From positions 15,459,547-15,523,546 of the forward strand of contig NW_024037058.1 of the NCBI RefSeq assembly GCF_015706575.1: a stretch of DNA of 64,000 nt. The letters run 5' to 3'. This document shows, piece after piece, positions 29,101 to 40,700 of this stretch. The stretch is from Patiria miniata (taxonomy: Eukaryota; Echinodermata; Asteroidea; Valvatida; Asterinidae). Below the pieces are notes generated by a model, which worked only from the letters and a program-made list of their open reading frames with translations, did not search any database and was not told the origin of the DNA. How positions within the stretch are numbered: the first letter of the stretch is position 1; every line of letters starts with the position of its first letter. The position numbers and the translations under genes are program-made.

Positions 29101-31862
29101 TTGCTTGTCACTATTTAAAGGTATAATACATTATTTGCAAACACCAAAAAAACAAACAAACAAAAACTACCAAATTATTATGAAATACCTTACTTGGCAG
29201 TAAGTGAATAATAGTCGAAAGCATCCTGTGAAATCATGGCACCTGGTGTGCTGTCATTTTCAAGAAAAGTGGAATTTTGTATACATTTCCAACAATGGTC
29301 GGCCGACCATCGTTGGAAAAAACTGACTTTTTCAAATACTGCCCCAATTTACCAAATTCAGTTAGTCCAAATTTAAGAGAAAAAAAATAATGGGATGATT
29401 GATAAAAGTGGTAACCAATCAGATTTACAAACATTACAATAGTCTGCACAGCCTAGAATCCACCATTGGTGACCCATTCAGGAAGAATATTTGGACCGTA
29501 ATTCAATGAAAATATATTGTAGAAATGTGCGGAGTTGGATTGTGGATTGTAAATTTTTTTTTTCAAATTTGAGTCACCCAAACCATTTTCTTGTCTGTGA
29601 TGTAGGCCCGTGTGACTGCTGTGGATTGCAGTGAACAGGCTGTGCAACTTACAATGGAGAATGCTGATAGGTAAAGTTACCGCGAAAAAAGAAGAAAATT
29701 GGGTGTTAAAATTTGTCTTGAATACAAAAAAAAACAGCATATCCAAGTCATCCAGTTGTGTGCTTTCAGGTACGTTTACATAAAAAGAAAGGAGTTCATT
29801 CATACCCAGTGTGTGTTCCAAGTGAATGCTATGCGCAACTAAAGCCTTTAAGCATAAAACAATCGTTTGGAATATTTATGTAGACTTATGTCATGCATGT
29901 TCGGAATAAAAAAAAAAAAAAAAATCAAGGTTCCAACACAAACTAGGCAAATAGTAGTTCCTGAGTTTCAACTATGTTGGTTGATTCCAGCTTTCGCTAA
30001 GAAGTTTAATCTTAAACATTTCAAGAACTGCAAATGATGTGGACCTTTCATTATTAAATCTCTGCCCCTTGATTTTGACCAATCACCACCCTGATTGCAC
30101 AACCACATGTCAGACAAAAGTCTGATGTGCATACACTTTCATGTGATGTGTGTGGTTGAAACATGCAGTGTGGCGTTTGGGAAGTGCACCTAGGCGGGCC
30201 AGTGGGCGGGGCAGTGGGCGGGACAGTGGGCGGGGCTTAATTGATAGAGCTGTAGTCATTTCAATAGTCTGAAATAAAACTTTCGCCCTAACATCGCAGA
30301 TTAGGGTTACAGGATAGACTGACTGTCCACTGTGCTGCTGTAACATCGCAACTTCCAAAGTGTCTTCAAGGGAAGTCCAGTTCGTTTGATGCCATCATCA
30401 GCAATCCTCCTTACATACCAACACAAGACATGGAAGGACTACAGCCGGAAATCAAACTGTGAGTGACGCAAAATAGCCTATAGAAGGGTAGATCCAGAAA
30501 GGTTACTGCAGGGGGTGGGGTGTCGGGGAAACAAGGAAACTCCAAAGCACACAAGACTTTGTACAGTAATTTTTCAATTTGTAATGGCATTCATGAGAAG
30601 TAACAAAACCAAGAAATCAGCGGATCCAAGGAAAACCTGCATGCCTGCAATAAGCTTGATCGATAATCACTTTCCTAGTCTTATTTCCTGTGTCAAGAGT
30701 CTTTTTTGGACTATAGGCGATTCCTGCCTTTATTATTGTAATATTTACTAAAAGAAAGAAAGAAGACAACATCACTGGTACTGTTTTCAGAGGTGTCAGG
30801 TTCAAATCCTGTACAGAATGTTACAAAAATTACTGTGATTTTGTTCCAAACAGCTATGAGGATGCCATAGCTCTGTGCGGTGGCCCTGATGGTATGGACC
30901 TCATCAAGGACATCCTTCGAAATACCCACCTGCTTCTTAAACCCGAGGGATTTATTTGGCTGGAGACGGATTCAAGACACCCCGAAGCCATCCAGACGTG
31001 GCTGGATACCAACCCAGGGATGGGTGTGGAGTTGGTCGGGACATATCAGGATTACCATGACAGGTAGGTGGGTTTCCTGTGATATTGTTTTGAGTTTCAT
31101 CCCAAAAAATACATTCCTTTTCTAAATTGCTATTATTCACTTTTGAATGACATATCGACCGAAAAAGTGGGCGGGCATGGGGGGAGGGGGGTAGGTATGC
31201 CCCCTTCCCCCCATTCTAAGGCCATTTGAGAATAAATTTAGGACCTTTGACTCAAAAGTTCATTATTTTTGCCCCATTTTACGAACATAATTCCCAGCGG
31301 CTCAAGGGGGGGGGGGGGTCCCCCATCCTCTACTGGCAATATGCCTTCCCCCTTCCTGTGTCTTTCCAGGGTTTTTGTTTAAGTCCACACAGGTCAGTCA
31401 CAATTCTGGTCCATTCACCTAACCTTTTCTAAATACAACTTGAGACTTTGCATGGTAGAGAGTAAAAGTTTAGAGACGTTTTCCACTATAAAGAAGCTAT
31501 CTAAAAATGTGAGTTCCTAAAAATGAGGATTCTTCCACAATTTGTAACCTTTGAGGGGGTGCTTAGTACTCATGCAGGAAGTCCAAACTGTATGGACTGG
31601 GGTCTGTGACCAAATGAAGTTGAACCCCCTCCCCCCCCCCAAAAAAAAACACCCCCAAACACCCCCTCCTCTTATTTTCGAGGGTGCACGCCTCTGAGCC
31701 TGGCTTGTGATTTGAACTCAACAGGCCTACACTGTTGGCCACTTTGACATTGTTATGGTATGGTTTGTCCACATATTTTATAATTTTTATTCCTCAAAAT
31801 GCTTCTTTTGCAGACCAAGATTCACCCAGTTGAGGTACAAGAATCAACCCAGCCAACTGTAA
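26122..31862 (+). CDS. HEMK1: HemK1, mitochondrial release-factor glutamine N5-methyltransferase
   Basis: Eight exons: 26122-26634, 27099-27190, 27676-27769, 28719-28832, 29606-29670, 30300-30458, 30854-31063 and 31814-31862. Phases agree throughout and give 431 aa. The enzyme uses S-adenosylmethionine to methylate the glutamine of the GGQ motif of release factors. Exon 3 ends with the [11 protein letters not shown] motif. The SAM-binding [16 protein letters not shown] block is near residues 251-264. The catalytic NPPY is at about 328-331, followed by [21 protein letters not shown]. The N-terminal region is about 90 aa longer than human HEMK1, is rich in basic and hydroxyl residues and lacks early acidic residues, which fits a mitochondrial presequence. 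An in-frame TAA at 26062 and no other ATG support the start. An acceptor at 25993 implies an upstream non-coding exon. Confidence 0.95.
28424..28640 (+). mobile_element. tRNA-derived SINE, family 1, copy 2
   Basis: It has GAGGGTCAGGGGTTCAAATC (B box) and the same body words as the 3586 copy (GGCAAGCCACG, AGGAGTATAAATGGGTACC). It is truncated on the right and lies in the HEMK1 intron just before exon 28719. Confidence 0.8.
30185..30238 (+). repeat. Tandem GC-box-like repeats in HEMK1 intron
   Basis: About four units of GTGGGCGGG(G/A)CA, 14 bp each, lie about 60 bp upstream of HEMK1 exon 30300. Each looks like an Sp1 site, but the position is intronic. Confidence 0.7.
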
Positions 31863-32791
31863 TGGACATTTCTCCCGATTGGGGTATCAGAGGACCACAC
31901 CTGTGATAAGTCTCCCGAATGAGGTATCAACGGCAATACACATACATCCTCCTAAAAGACTATCACACCCTGTGATCAATATCCCCCAATCAAGGTATTG
32001 GCACAAAGAAACGTGTAAATCTCCAAACTTGGGTATAAAACTAGACAATTACCTTGAGTAAGGCTTATAGCAATGCATGAGGTTAATTGTTGCAAAATTG
32101 TATCTATGTACAACTCAGCTGACATGAAAACTTTTTCATGAAATAACACACATAAACACAAGTTACTTTTTTTTTTACTTATTTGGCAGCTGACTATGCA
32201 ATGTTTTATTTATTTTGTATATTTAATCACATAAGAAACCAGGTAGCATTCTTTCCAGAGTGACTTAATAATACGCACATACATAATATACATACTGAGA
32301 TTGTGTGTGCAGAACGGAATTGTACAGTGGGTAGGGGGAAAAAAATAACATTTTGTACAAAGTTGAGTAAAAGGCGTGCTTGGCACAAGGGTAAACACTT
32401 TACATTCATAATAGTTATCTACTGGGTGCTGAGACTTAGTCATTTTGATTGGGATGAATTAAAAAAAAGGCCGTGAAAAAATTGTTGGCTAAAAAGTTGT
32501 ATTTTGTTTGTGCTTGTTGGCCTCTTTCATGCTGGACAAGGAGAGAATGCAAAATTAAACACTGGTAACCTGCGGTAACCTGTGGTAACCTTGGGTTTAA
32601 CCTCAATGTTTTGCATGGTTTTACGGGTTACCTCGGTGTTCGACATTGAGTTACCGCTTGGTAAATTTGCATTTTTTTTTCTCATTAAAAGTTTGCAAAA
32701 ATTCACAATTTGAAATAAATCACTTGTCAAATTGATTATTTTTTACAATCACATTGCTATTCATGCTGTGTGTTGCCCATCTCACAACCTA

Positions 32792-33269
32792 CAGGGTGGT
32801 ACTAAAAAAGTTTAAACTTTTTCGGATGCAGATTTCTTAAAACTGAGGAGACATGTTGAAATTGTTTTAAGATAACCCTAAACTACAAGATCTTGGTGGT
32901 GAAAACTGTGTTGAAAGTAAAGCCTAAATTAAGAAATTGCAGCCGTTTACAGAAAAATTGTCAAAAACCAGTTTGTCTGCATGCAAGTCTATGAGACACG
33001 GTCAAAACAATAGCACTGCGTGCACAAAGAACTGCAATAATGATGACCGTAACTCTTACACATGCATGGACAAACTGTTTTTTTGACAATTTTTTTCTGT
33101 AAATGGCCACCATTTCTTAATTTAAGCTTTATTTTTAACCCTGTTTTCACCATATACCACCTACAACTTGTAGTTCAGGAAAATCTTAAAACAATTTCAA
33201 CATGTCTCACCAACTTTGAGAAATCTGCGTCTGAAAAAGTGAAAAAAACAAGATTGGGACCACACCCTG
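32792..33269. mobile_element. Tc1/mariner-like foldback MITE with ~200-bp arms
   Basis: The ends CAGGGTGGTACTAAAAAAG and the reverse complement of CAGGGTGTGGTCCCAATC are flanked by TA on both sides (32790-32791 and 33270-33271). The arms 32792-32990 and 33060-33269 are inverted copies across almost the whole length. No transposase is present. Confidence 0.85.
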
Positions 33270-33327
33270 TACTACCCAAACATGTAGTTAAACACTTGTA
33301 AATTTTTCCAACTGCATCAGCAAGGGG

Positions 33328-33400
33328 CATTCCATTGTAATACATGTACATGTGTAAAACAGTTTTACACATGTACATGTACATGTATTACAATGGAATG
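33328..33400. repeat. Near-perfect hairpin with ACATGT length difference between arms
   Basis: The arm 33328-33360 equals the reverse complement of 33362-33400, apart from one extra ACATGT unit in the right arm. The centre is a single A. Stem about 33 bp. Confidence 0.85.
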
Positions 33401-33745
33401 TTAAACATGTACAATCTCTTTCACAACTACATGTATTAGTCTAGTGTGAAATTCCTTACGTTTGGCAAAAAAAAAAATGGTTTTGATCAAATCTTAACCC
33501 GAACAAACGTCACAGGGTGAATTTTTGGTGTTGTTGACCTAAACTGTGGAGGGACGACACAAGCAAAATATTAGGTTGCATTGGCTAAGCTCTGCCTAGC
33601 TAGCATCAAAACAATACTGTAAAACACTGTGCTACACATAATGAAACAATGCTTAAAATTCCAATGTGTTGTGTGAAAATCGTAAGTCAAACTGTGGCAA
33701 GGTTTTTGAAGTTATCATTCCGACATTAAGTTCAAAATCAAAGCA

Positions 33746-34105
33746 TTAACCCTAACCACCCCAACTCCATCAAAATCCATCACCCCAGTTTGGTGGATTT
33801 TGGGGGACTTTGTCCTGCAGGCCTGGTTGGACTAAATATTGATGGAGCCAAGATTGGGCCTGGAGGCCTGAAGCATGCAGTGCTAGGGGTATCCAATGGA
33901 TTGTGCCTAGCATCCTGTACTACTGTTGTCATATAAGCCATGTGTACTAAGTCCATCAAAATCCACCAGTACTTCAAAATCAAAATCCATCAAAATCCAA
34001 CAGTGATGGATTCCATTATGTCATGTATAGGAATCAGAACGGGTGATGGATTTTGGCAGACTTGGTCCTCTACTTAGTAAAAGACAGTAGGGAGTTAAGG
34101 GTTAG
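33746..34105. repeat. TAACCCTAACC-ended foldback repeat, copy 3
   Basis: It starts TTAACCCTAACCACCCC, with near-repeats of CATCAAAATCCA and the inverted TGATGGATTTTGG, and ends GTTAAGGGTTAG. It lies downstream of HEMK1. Confidence 0.6.
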
Positions 34106-34731
34106 CATTGTGGGAATGAACCTGTTAAAGCTACGTGTAACTTTTACGCAATCAAAATGGCATCAGACACCGAATAATATTCAACTAAAAATACCAAAGG
34201 AAGCAGTGTAAATATCTCAGCGATTAAGGGAAGGAAATAATGGTCAGAAAATATACAGAACAAGTAATGCGTTAAGAGTCTTTACACACTATTAACAGAG
34301 ATGGCTGGTTATTAACACACAAATATGTGAAATAAATAAAAAAATCACACCATTCCAAGAAAAAAAAAAAAAAAAAAGATAAAAATACAAAGAACCCAAA
34401 ACACAAAACGCTTCTAAAATGTAAAGTCACCGTGCCAAAATATGTAAACAATTAAAAAAAAGGATACTGACATAAACCCTTGGACTATATATGTGCAGTT
34501 CAACAGATCAGTGTGTTTGCAATTATCTTTTTTTTAATTGAGGATCGTTAAGTCTGCATATTATCTGTGGTGGGGACAGGAGCTGATGCAATGTATGTTC
34601 TGCTCACTGCACGTGATTGGAAATTTGGGAACGTACTGTCCGATTTGTTCACGGTGCATTCTCAAGTCATGGTTAAAATTTAATGATAAATATTGGCTTT
34701 GCATTCCTTATAGGTGAGCACGGACATCCGG

Positions 34732-34872
34732 AGGCTTCTTACATAGCCTTGTCTAGTTCCCAGACCCATTTTCATAAAACTGAATGGTACTCGAGTCTGG
34801 AGTGCTGAATTACAACGGGTGAATATGCACATGCTAATGAAAAGACATTTTCACTGGCTGATGTAATGCCAC
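34732..34872. repeat. Second copy of the TAGTTCCCAGACC repeat
   Basis: It aligns by eye to 9838-9996. It is intergenic between HEMK1 and NR2C. Confidence 0.6.
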
Positions 34873-35053
34873 ACTGCTCCATACACGTACTCATTCTGGT
34901 TATGGTTTTTAAGGGGAGGTTGATAGGCATTGCAGATATGTGGGTGAAACGACCACCTGCCTGCGGCCCTTGTTTGCACTAATTATCCCTCCCTATCTCA
35001 GTGACGATCTGTAGAGAGTAACCATATTTGTCAAAATCTAACAGGTTACAGGT

Positions 35054-35293
35054 TTTAACCAGTTCGCGCTGGGATTATTTTGACATTGACCGGACCCAGG
35101 CGCAGGATTGTTTTTCACGAACCTTGATGCCAGATGGGTTAGCACACCCTGATATTTCCGGCCTCGCTCGCTGCGAGCGGGTCGCAGACAGATATTTCCG
35201 GCCTCGATCGTTGCGTGTTTATCCGTCATCCGTTCCGAATACCGCAAAACCTTTGCGTGTATACACGTCATCCGATGTGAACTGGTCAACAGG
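35054..35293. mobile_element. Interspersed element with TTCCGGCCTCG blocks, copy 2
   Basis: Second copy of the 2776-3033 element, slightly shorter, lacking about 20 bp in the middle. It is intergenic between HEMK1 and NR2C. Confidence 0.75.
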
Positions 35294-35363
35294 TCTGCAA
35301 GCTGGCCTCATATTGGTACAATTGACGGGTTAAAATGGCTGCTATACAAGCTGTACCAGTATT

Positions 35364-36056
35364 CGCTCTTTTCACGCTCCGCCATAAGCATGCAGAGCCT
35401 CGATCTGGCAACTGACACAATGAATATAGCCGGTTCAGTGATTCCCGGGTATGCAAGGGTATCACTGAACCCCGACACGGGAATCACTGAACCAGCTATA
35501 TCTATTGTGTAAAGTTGCCTGATCGAGGCTCTGCATGCTTATGGCCATGGTGACCGTTTTAGCCGATTTTCGGCTAACTTTGACAGATTTTTTGTTAAAA
35601 AACAAGTTTGACAGAAAATTTGACAGAATGGATTTTTTGGGGCAGATTTTTGGCAGAATTCTGCAAAAATGGTTACTTGACAGAAAAACATAGCAAATTT
35701 GAAAGAAATGGTACATTTGTTTAAAAAAAAATGCAATCTTTTCAAACAAACCCTTGCATAATGGGACAGGTTGGCTGATCTAGGTGCCGAGTGAGGTTCA
35801 CTGGGAACCGTGACGCAACCGCATTTTGCCTGAAATTTATGCAATTTCATATTATCTTTATGTGACTATAGATTGTTTATAATGTAATTTGAACCTACAA
35901 CATCTGCATGTGATTTTAAGTGTTTATAGTGCATTTCGAGTAATTCTGGGGAATGGCCGATTTTTGATAAATCTGACAGATTTTTAAAGTGTATTTAGCA
36001 GAATTTGGCCATGACCTTACGGTCAACCCTGCTTATGGCGGAAGCATGAAAAGAGC
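35364..36056. mobile_element. Foldback element, inner ~68-bp arms plus outer ends
   Basis: The inner arms 35382-35449 and 35478-35545 are inverted copies (CATAAGCATGCAGAGCCTCG ... complement). The outer end CGCTCTTTTCACGCTCCGCC recurs inverted at 36031-36056, suggesting a larger or nested insertion. Confidence 0.7.
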
Positions 36057-37714
36057 AAATTCATGGTCAACCTATCTATCAAACCACTCCAACATGCTTT
36101 GACAGTTATACAGTGTAATCCATAGGGGTTCCTAGTAGTTGGTGACCAGCCTGTACAAAAGCTACTGAGAGAGGTAGGGGTTAGGTTTTTTGACTGTGAT
36201 AGTTACAAGTATAGGAGGGCTAAAAAAAAAACATTAGCCCTAAACCACCTTGGCTGTTACTCCTCATACCGCCCAAAGCTGCCCCAACACTGCAGGGTAT
36301 TATAGGTTCATCAAGGACTACAATGTAACACAATGTAATGCAAGTGCTAATGTCTGTGTTCAGAAGCAATACACTTGGCAGACTACACACGAAGGTTTAA
36401 TAGAAAATGTAAGGCTAGGTTTTCATGAGGTTTCTGTGTTTCTTCTCAATGTTGAAATGCAAACTACAAGATGTACAATTAAACATTTTGTGATCTTCAC
36501 AACATAAAAACCATAACACAACAGTAGCTGTATTCTGCTAGAACCTAAACTAGGTACAGACTTTTCGAGCCCCAAAACTGAGAAGTACAGTGTGGTCAGA
36601 CTTCGAACGAATTTCACTGAAATGAGTTCCATAGAGTTATCAAAGAATAATAACGTGACAACCTACATCCACAAATTCAAACCTAAAATAACATATTTTT
36701 ACGCTACTCATAACAACCATTTATTATTTTATTTTTACAGGAACAAATGCAGCTCGATTATTTATCAACTTGCAGCGTTTTTGGTGTGTTTTACAAAAAT
36801 TCTATGCGCACATTTGATGTCCACATTGAAAAAAAAAAAAAAATTAAAAAGGAAGAAAAAGTATATCTGGACCTAAGTTTTGTTTTCTTTCTAGAATACT
36901 ACATTCACAACGTACTGTACAATCTTTTTAAAGATTTTAAAAAGACAAACCCCTCCTCTGCAGTGGGCGGAGTTTCAGCCCACCGAAAGAAAGGGGGTCC
37001 TAAAGCACTATTGTTTACACCTCATCAGCCTTATATACAGCAACAGAAAAAAAGGTGTCCTATGTACAATAAAATAGTTTGATCCTTCAAAACATGCTAA
37101 ATAGTGCAGTGTTATTATGGATATTTCAAGGTTATTTTAAAATCAATTTGAAGGAAACTGTTTTAGAAAGCAATTAAAGTCAAGTATTGAACCAAAAAAC
37201 GAGACGATAAAGTTCAAATTTTAAATCTTCCAATATGAAACTTGCAGTATTTTTCAAGACTTTTAAATTCAGCTGATTTATTTCATGATCTGGGTATTTT
37301 GCCAAAAAGGTTATTTATTTTCTAAATGCAGTGGACAAATGTCTGTTATTAATTTTACCAACAATGTCATGCCATTATTAACTTTCACTTCCAATTCAAG
37401 AAGTCAGTATTTGTTATTCTGTACAAACTGTGACTTGAGATTTATTTGACAGTCTTACCAGTCCGACCACTTAAAGAAAATACAAGTTCATGAGTATCAC
37501 AGCACAGACAATAACCAATACTGTCTGGTACCTAAAATGCAACTACTTTGCTATAGGTAACGGTTCATCTTTTGGGGGACCCGTCTTTAAACAGACTTTC
37601 CTATACAGTAGTTAATGGCTTTCGGGAAATCTATAATAAAATATGGCCGCAGTGCGTAGCAAGAGGCATGACGTGGTCACTCTTAACACCATCTGCATGT
37701 TATTAATTCCTCCC

Positions 37715-40700
37715 TCACTGACCGGCGCTGGTGGCTATCGTGATCTGCGCGTTGTAATCCGTGGTCTCCATCCTGAGGATGTACGGGATGATGCTGTCGA
37801 TCTGGACGTTGCCGATCAGGCCAGCGAAGAAGAGTTCCTCCATGATGCCCGGGTTGAGGAGCCTAAGCGCGGGCAGTCGCAGCAGGAGCTTGCCGTAGCG
37901 GTCCGGGTCGTTGGGGTAGGTCTTGGCCTCGTAGGCACGCAGCTCGGTGACGGCTTTGTCCTGGAACTTCTCGATCTGACGAGGATTTGTAAGGCCTGGA
38001 TGATCTGTCATGCAAGGATGGTGGAAATAAAGAGACGTTTCTACAGTGTTGCAAAATTTCTTCCATTGGAAGCAATCAAATAAATGTACCCTTGCTTCTC
38101 TAAGTATAAACTGTTCCAAACATAACATAAAGAAAACATTTTTGTGTCTTGGTATAAAATTTATCAAGACTAGGAACAGAAACAATTGTCTGTAAAGATC
38201 CTTCAAAACAATTTAACAACTATTATTTTATAAGTTTTTAAGATGAATGGCATCCTTTGTCATTGTCCATCCTCTTTTAATTTGGGACATGAGTTGTGAC
38301 TGACCCCAATGAATTGGCTTGTGACCCATTTGTGATTTGACTGAGATTCACTTGAGATTGACTTAGGATTTGACTTGTAATAGACTAATGATTTGACTTG
38401 TGACAGGCGTTGGCGTAGCGGTACTTTCCTCTCCTTCTACCGCCGTGACCCGGGTTTGAATCCTGCCTGGGCCAATATGTGGATTGGGTATTCAGTCCCT
38501 ACCTGATTCCGTGGGTTTCCCCAGAATATCTTCTGGGGTTTTCCTCCTACCTCTAAAACTGTAATTTCTTTTCATTGTCTTCTCTCTTCAGGTTTCTTCA
38601 GGCTTGTGAGCTACAGTGCCCCGGGCGCATTTGAGGAATCCTCGGTTTCATTACCCGAAATGATTAATAATAATAATAATAATAGACTTACGATTTGACT
38701 TGTGACTGACTTCAACACTACTCCGCCTCTTAATACCCTAGTGCTAAGCTTACAATATGACTAATGATTGACTTATGATTTGACTTGCAATTTGACTTCA
38801 ACACAACTCAGCCTTTGGAAACACCAGTGAAAACCGAGAAACAGGTTTTTTTTTTTACCTGGGCTGAAGAGAACAGCCGCCTTGAGGTAGGCAAACTCAT
38901 TGGAGTCCACCTGTAACTTGGTGGTGACGGAGACAAACTCCTGAAGCTTCCAGATGTGCTCCATGACGGCTTTGACCCTATCAGCTGAAAGCTTGTCTGG
39001 AAGGAAGCGCAGAGGGGGGTTAACCAACAGAGGCATAAGCCTCATCAGCAACCTACACATACTTACATATCCCCCTTCGTTCTTTCCTTTTTTTGAAATT
39101 CAGCACGGTAGGCCCGAGTCCTACTGAAATGCACGTGTGTACCAATTCACATGTGACATTGATGTTGAGTGTGACAGACTTGTCACCTACTGGCTTCACA
39201 AGTCAACCTGCCGAATTATTTTCAAAAAGCTTACTTGGGTTAAAGACTGTTCTGGTACTAAACACCCTGTGAAATTATTCTGTCTGCCTTGCTGTCAGTT
39301 TAAACAGAAATCAAGAAATGTAGGTGATTACCAACGATCGGTCCATCGACTGATTTTTGGAAATAAAGCGTGCTATGGACGAAATGGTGTTTCGTGATCA
39401 AAATCGTTGTGCATGGTAATGGTTTGTCACTGTTATCTCGAAAAGTGTAACATCCACTGTGCTGAAACTTCAACAGGTTAGGTTTTGAACATTCTTCTTT
39501 GGATTTTGAGTGGTGTTATTATTGGAAATGAACAAAATGCATGACAAGCAAAATGATTCTATATGCCTTTTAATCCTTTTATATATCTGCCTCAGTTCTA
39601 CATTTGTGAGATTGAGAGCCGAAGGCCTGTTGAAAAGGAGCCAATGAAGGGCTTATCCTGTGTGTGCGCTGATTCATGTAAGAATGGAACAGAATGTGCA
39701 TGAATAATTTTCAACTGAAATTTCAAAAACAGGTGTCTTAAGTGAAAGTCCAGCGATATCAGCAATGTCTGGACTTTTACCGCTGAGGGTGACAATACAC
39801 AGAAAGTCCATAAAGGCACCATCTTATATTCATGGTTGGATTCACTGACGTGTTAGGTCATACTTTCCACCCATATCAGTCAGGAAACCCGACTGAAATG
39901 TAAAAGTAAATCAAGGAAAAAGGGAATAACACTTGAGATGTATCTTGATCATGAGCTACGCATGAATTCTACTTGTAGCATCTAGCATAGCACTTCATAT
40001 GATTCAAGCTATCACACAAATGCACTTGAGAGATTTTATGTTAATCATGGATCAAGCTGAAACAGTGCATAATGTTTTTTTCGAGGGAGTGGGATTATGT
40101 TAGCAGGTGACTTGGGAATTGGATGCGAATGACAATAACCAAACATTTACTTTCAGCTTTTACGAAAAGCTTACCATTAACATGGTAAATTTAAATTTGT
40201 CTTCGGTATACACCAAATTCAGTCATCATTTCTGACAATGTTCACTAGGTACAACAGTTAAAGGGATTGCGCACTCAAAAAAATTAAATCAGCTAAAATT
40301 TATGTTCTGCAATGTGGTGAAAACTTAATAAAATTTGCATAACTTTACAGTACGACGTAAGCTTCAGAGATAATTGTAGAAAAAAAAAAGATTGAGTAAT
40401 AAAATATAAAATGTCTCTGAAAGTCATGTAGTGGACATTCCATTTTATCCCTCAAATACTAAATGGTAAATTGAACCATGCATAAGAGTAAGGTTAGCTT
40501 CTGCAGTCATGAGGTGGGCATGCTTTTTTTTCTCCTGGAAATTTGAAAGATTAATATAATCCATTGTTATGGGAACCAACCAAATTCTGTGCAATGCCTG
40601 TAAGATAAATTGTATTAATCTGTGTAGCGTATAGAGGAATTTAAATATATGCCTCTGTGCAGCGAGGTATTAAAACATGGGCAAAATTTCAAGAGTTGCG

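Larger units (their letters stand above)
31863..37714. other. Intergenic region between HEMK1 and NR2C 3' ends
   Basis: The two genes converge here. It holds the foldback and mariner-like elements listed separately, an AATAAA at about 32714 that could serve HEMK1, and reverse-strand AATAAA candidates near 36720-36735 and 37312-37320 for NR2C. No further exon was recognised. Confidence 0.5.

Noticed and set aside
35462..35850. Overlapping ~100-aa minus-strand ORFs as genes
   Set aside because: They cross the inverted arms of a foldback element and are made of low-complexity Phe/Lys/Asn-rich sequence.
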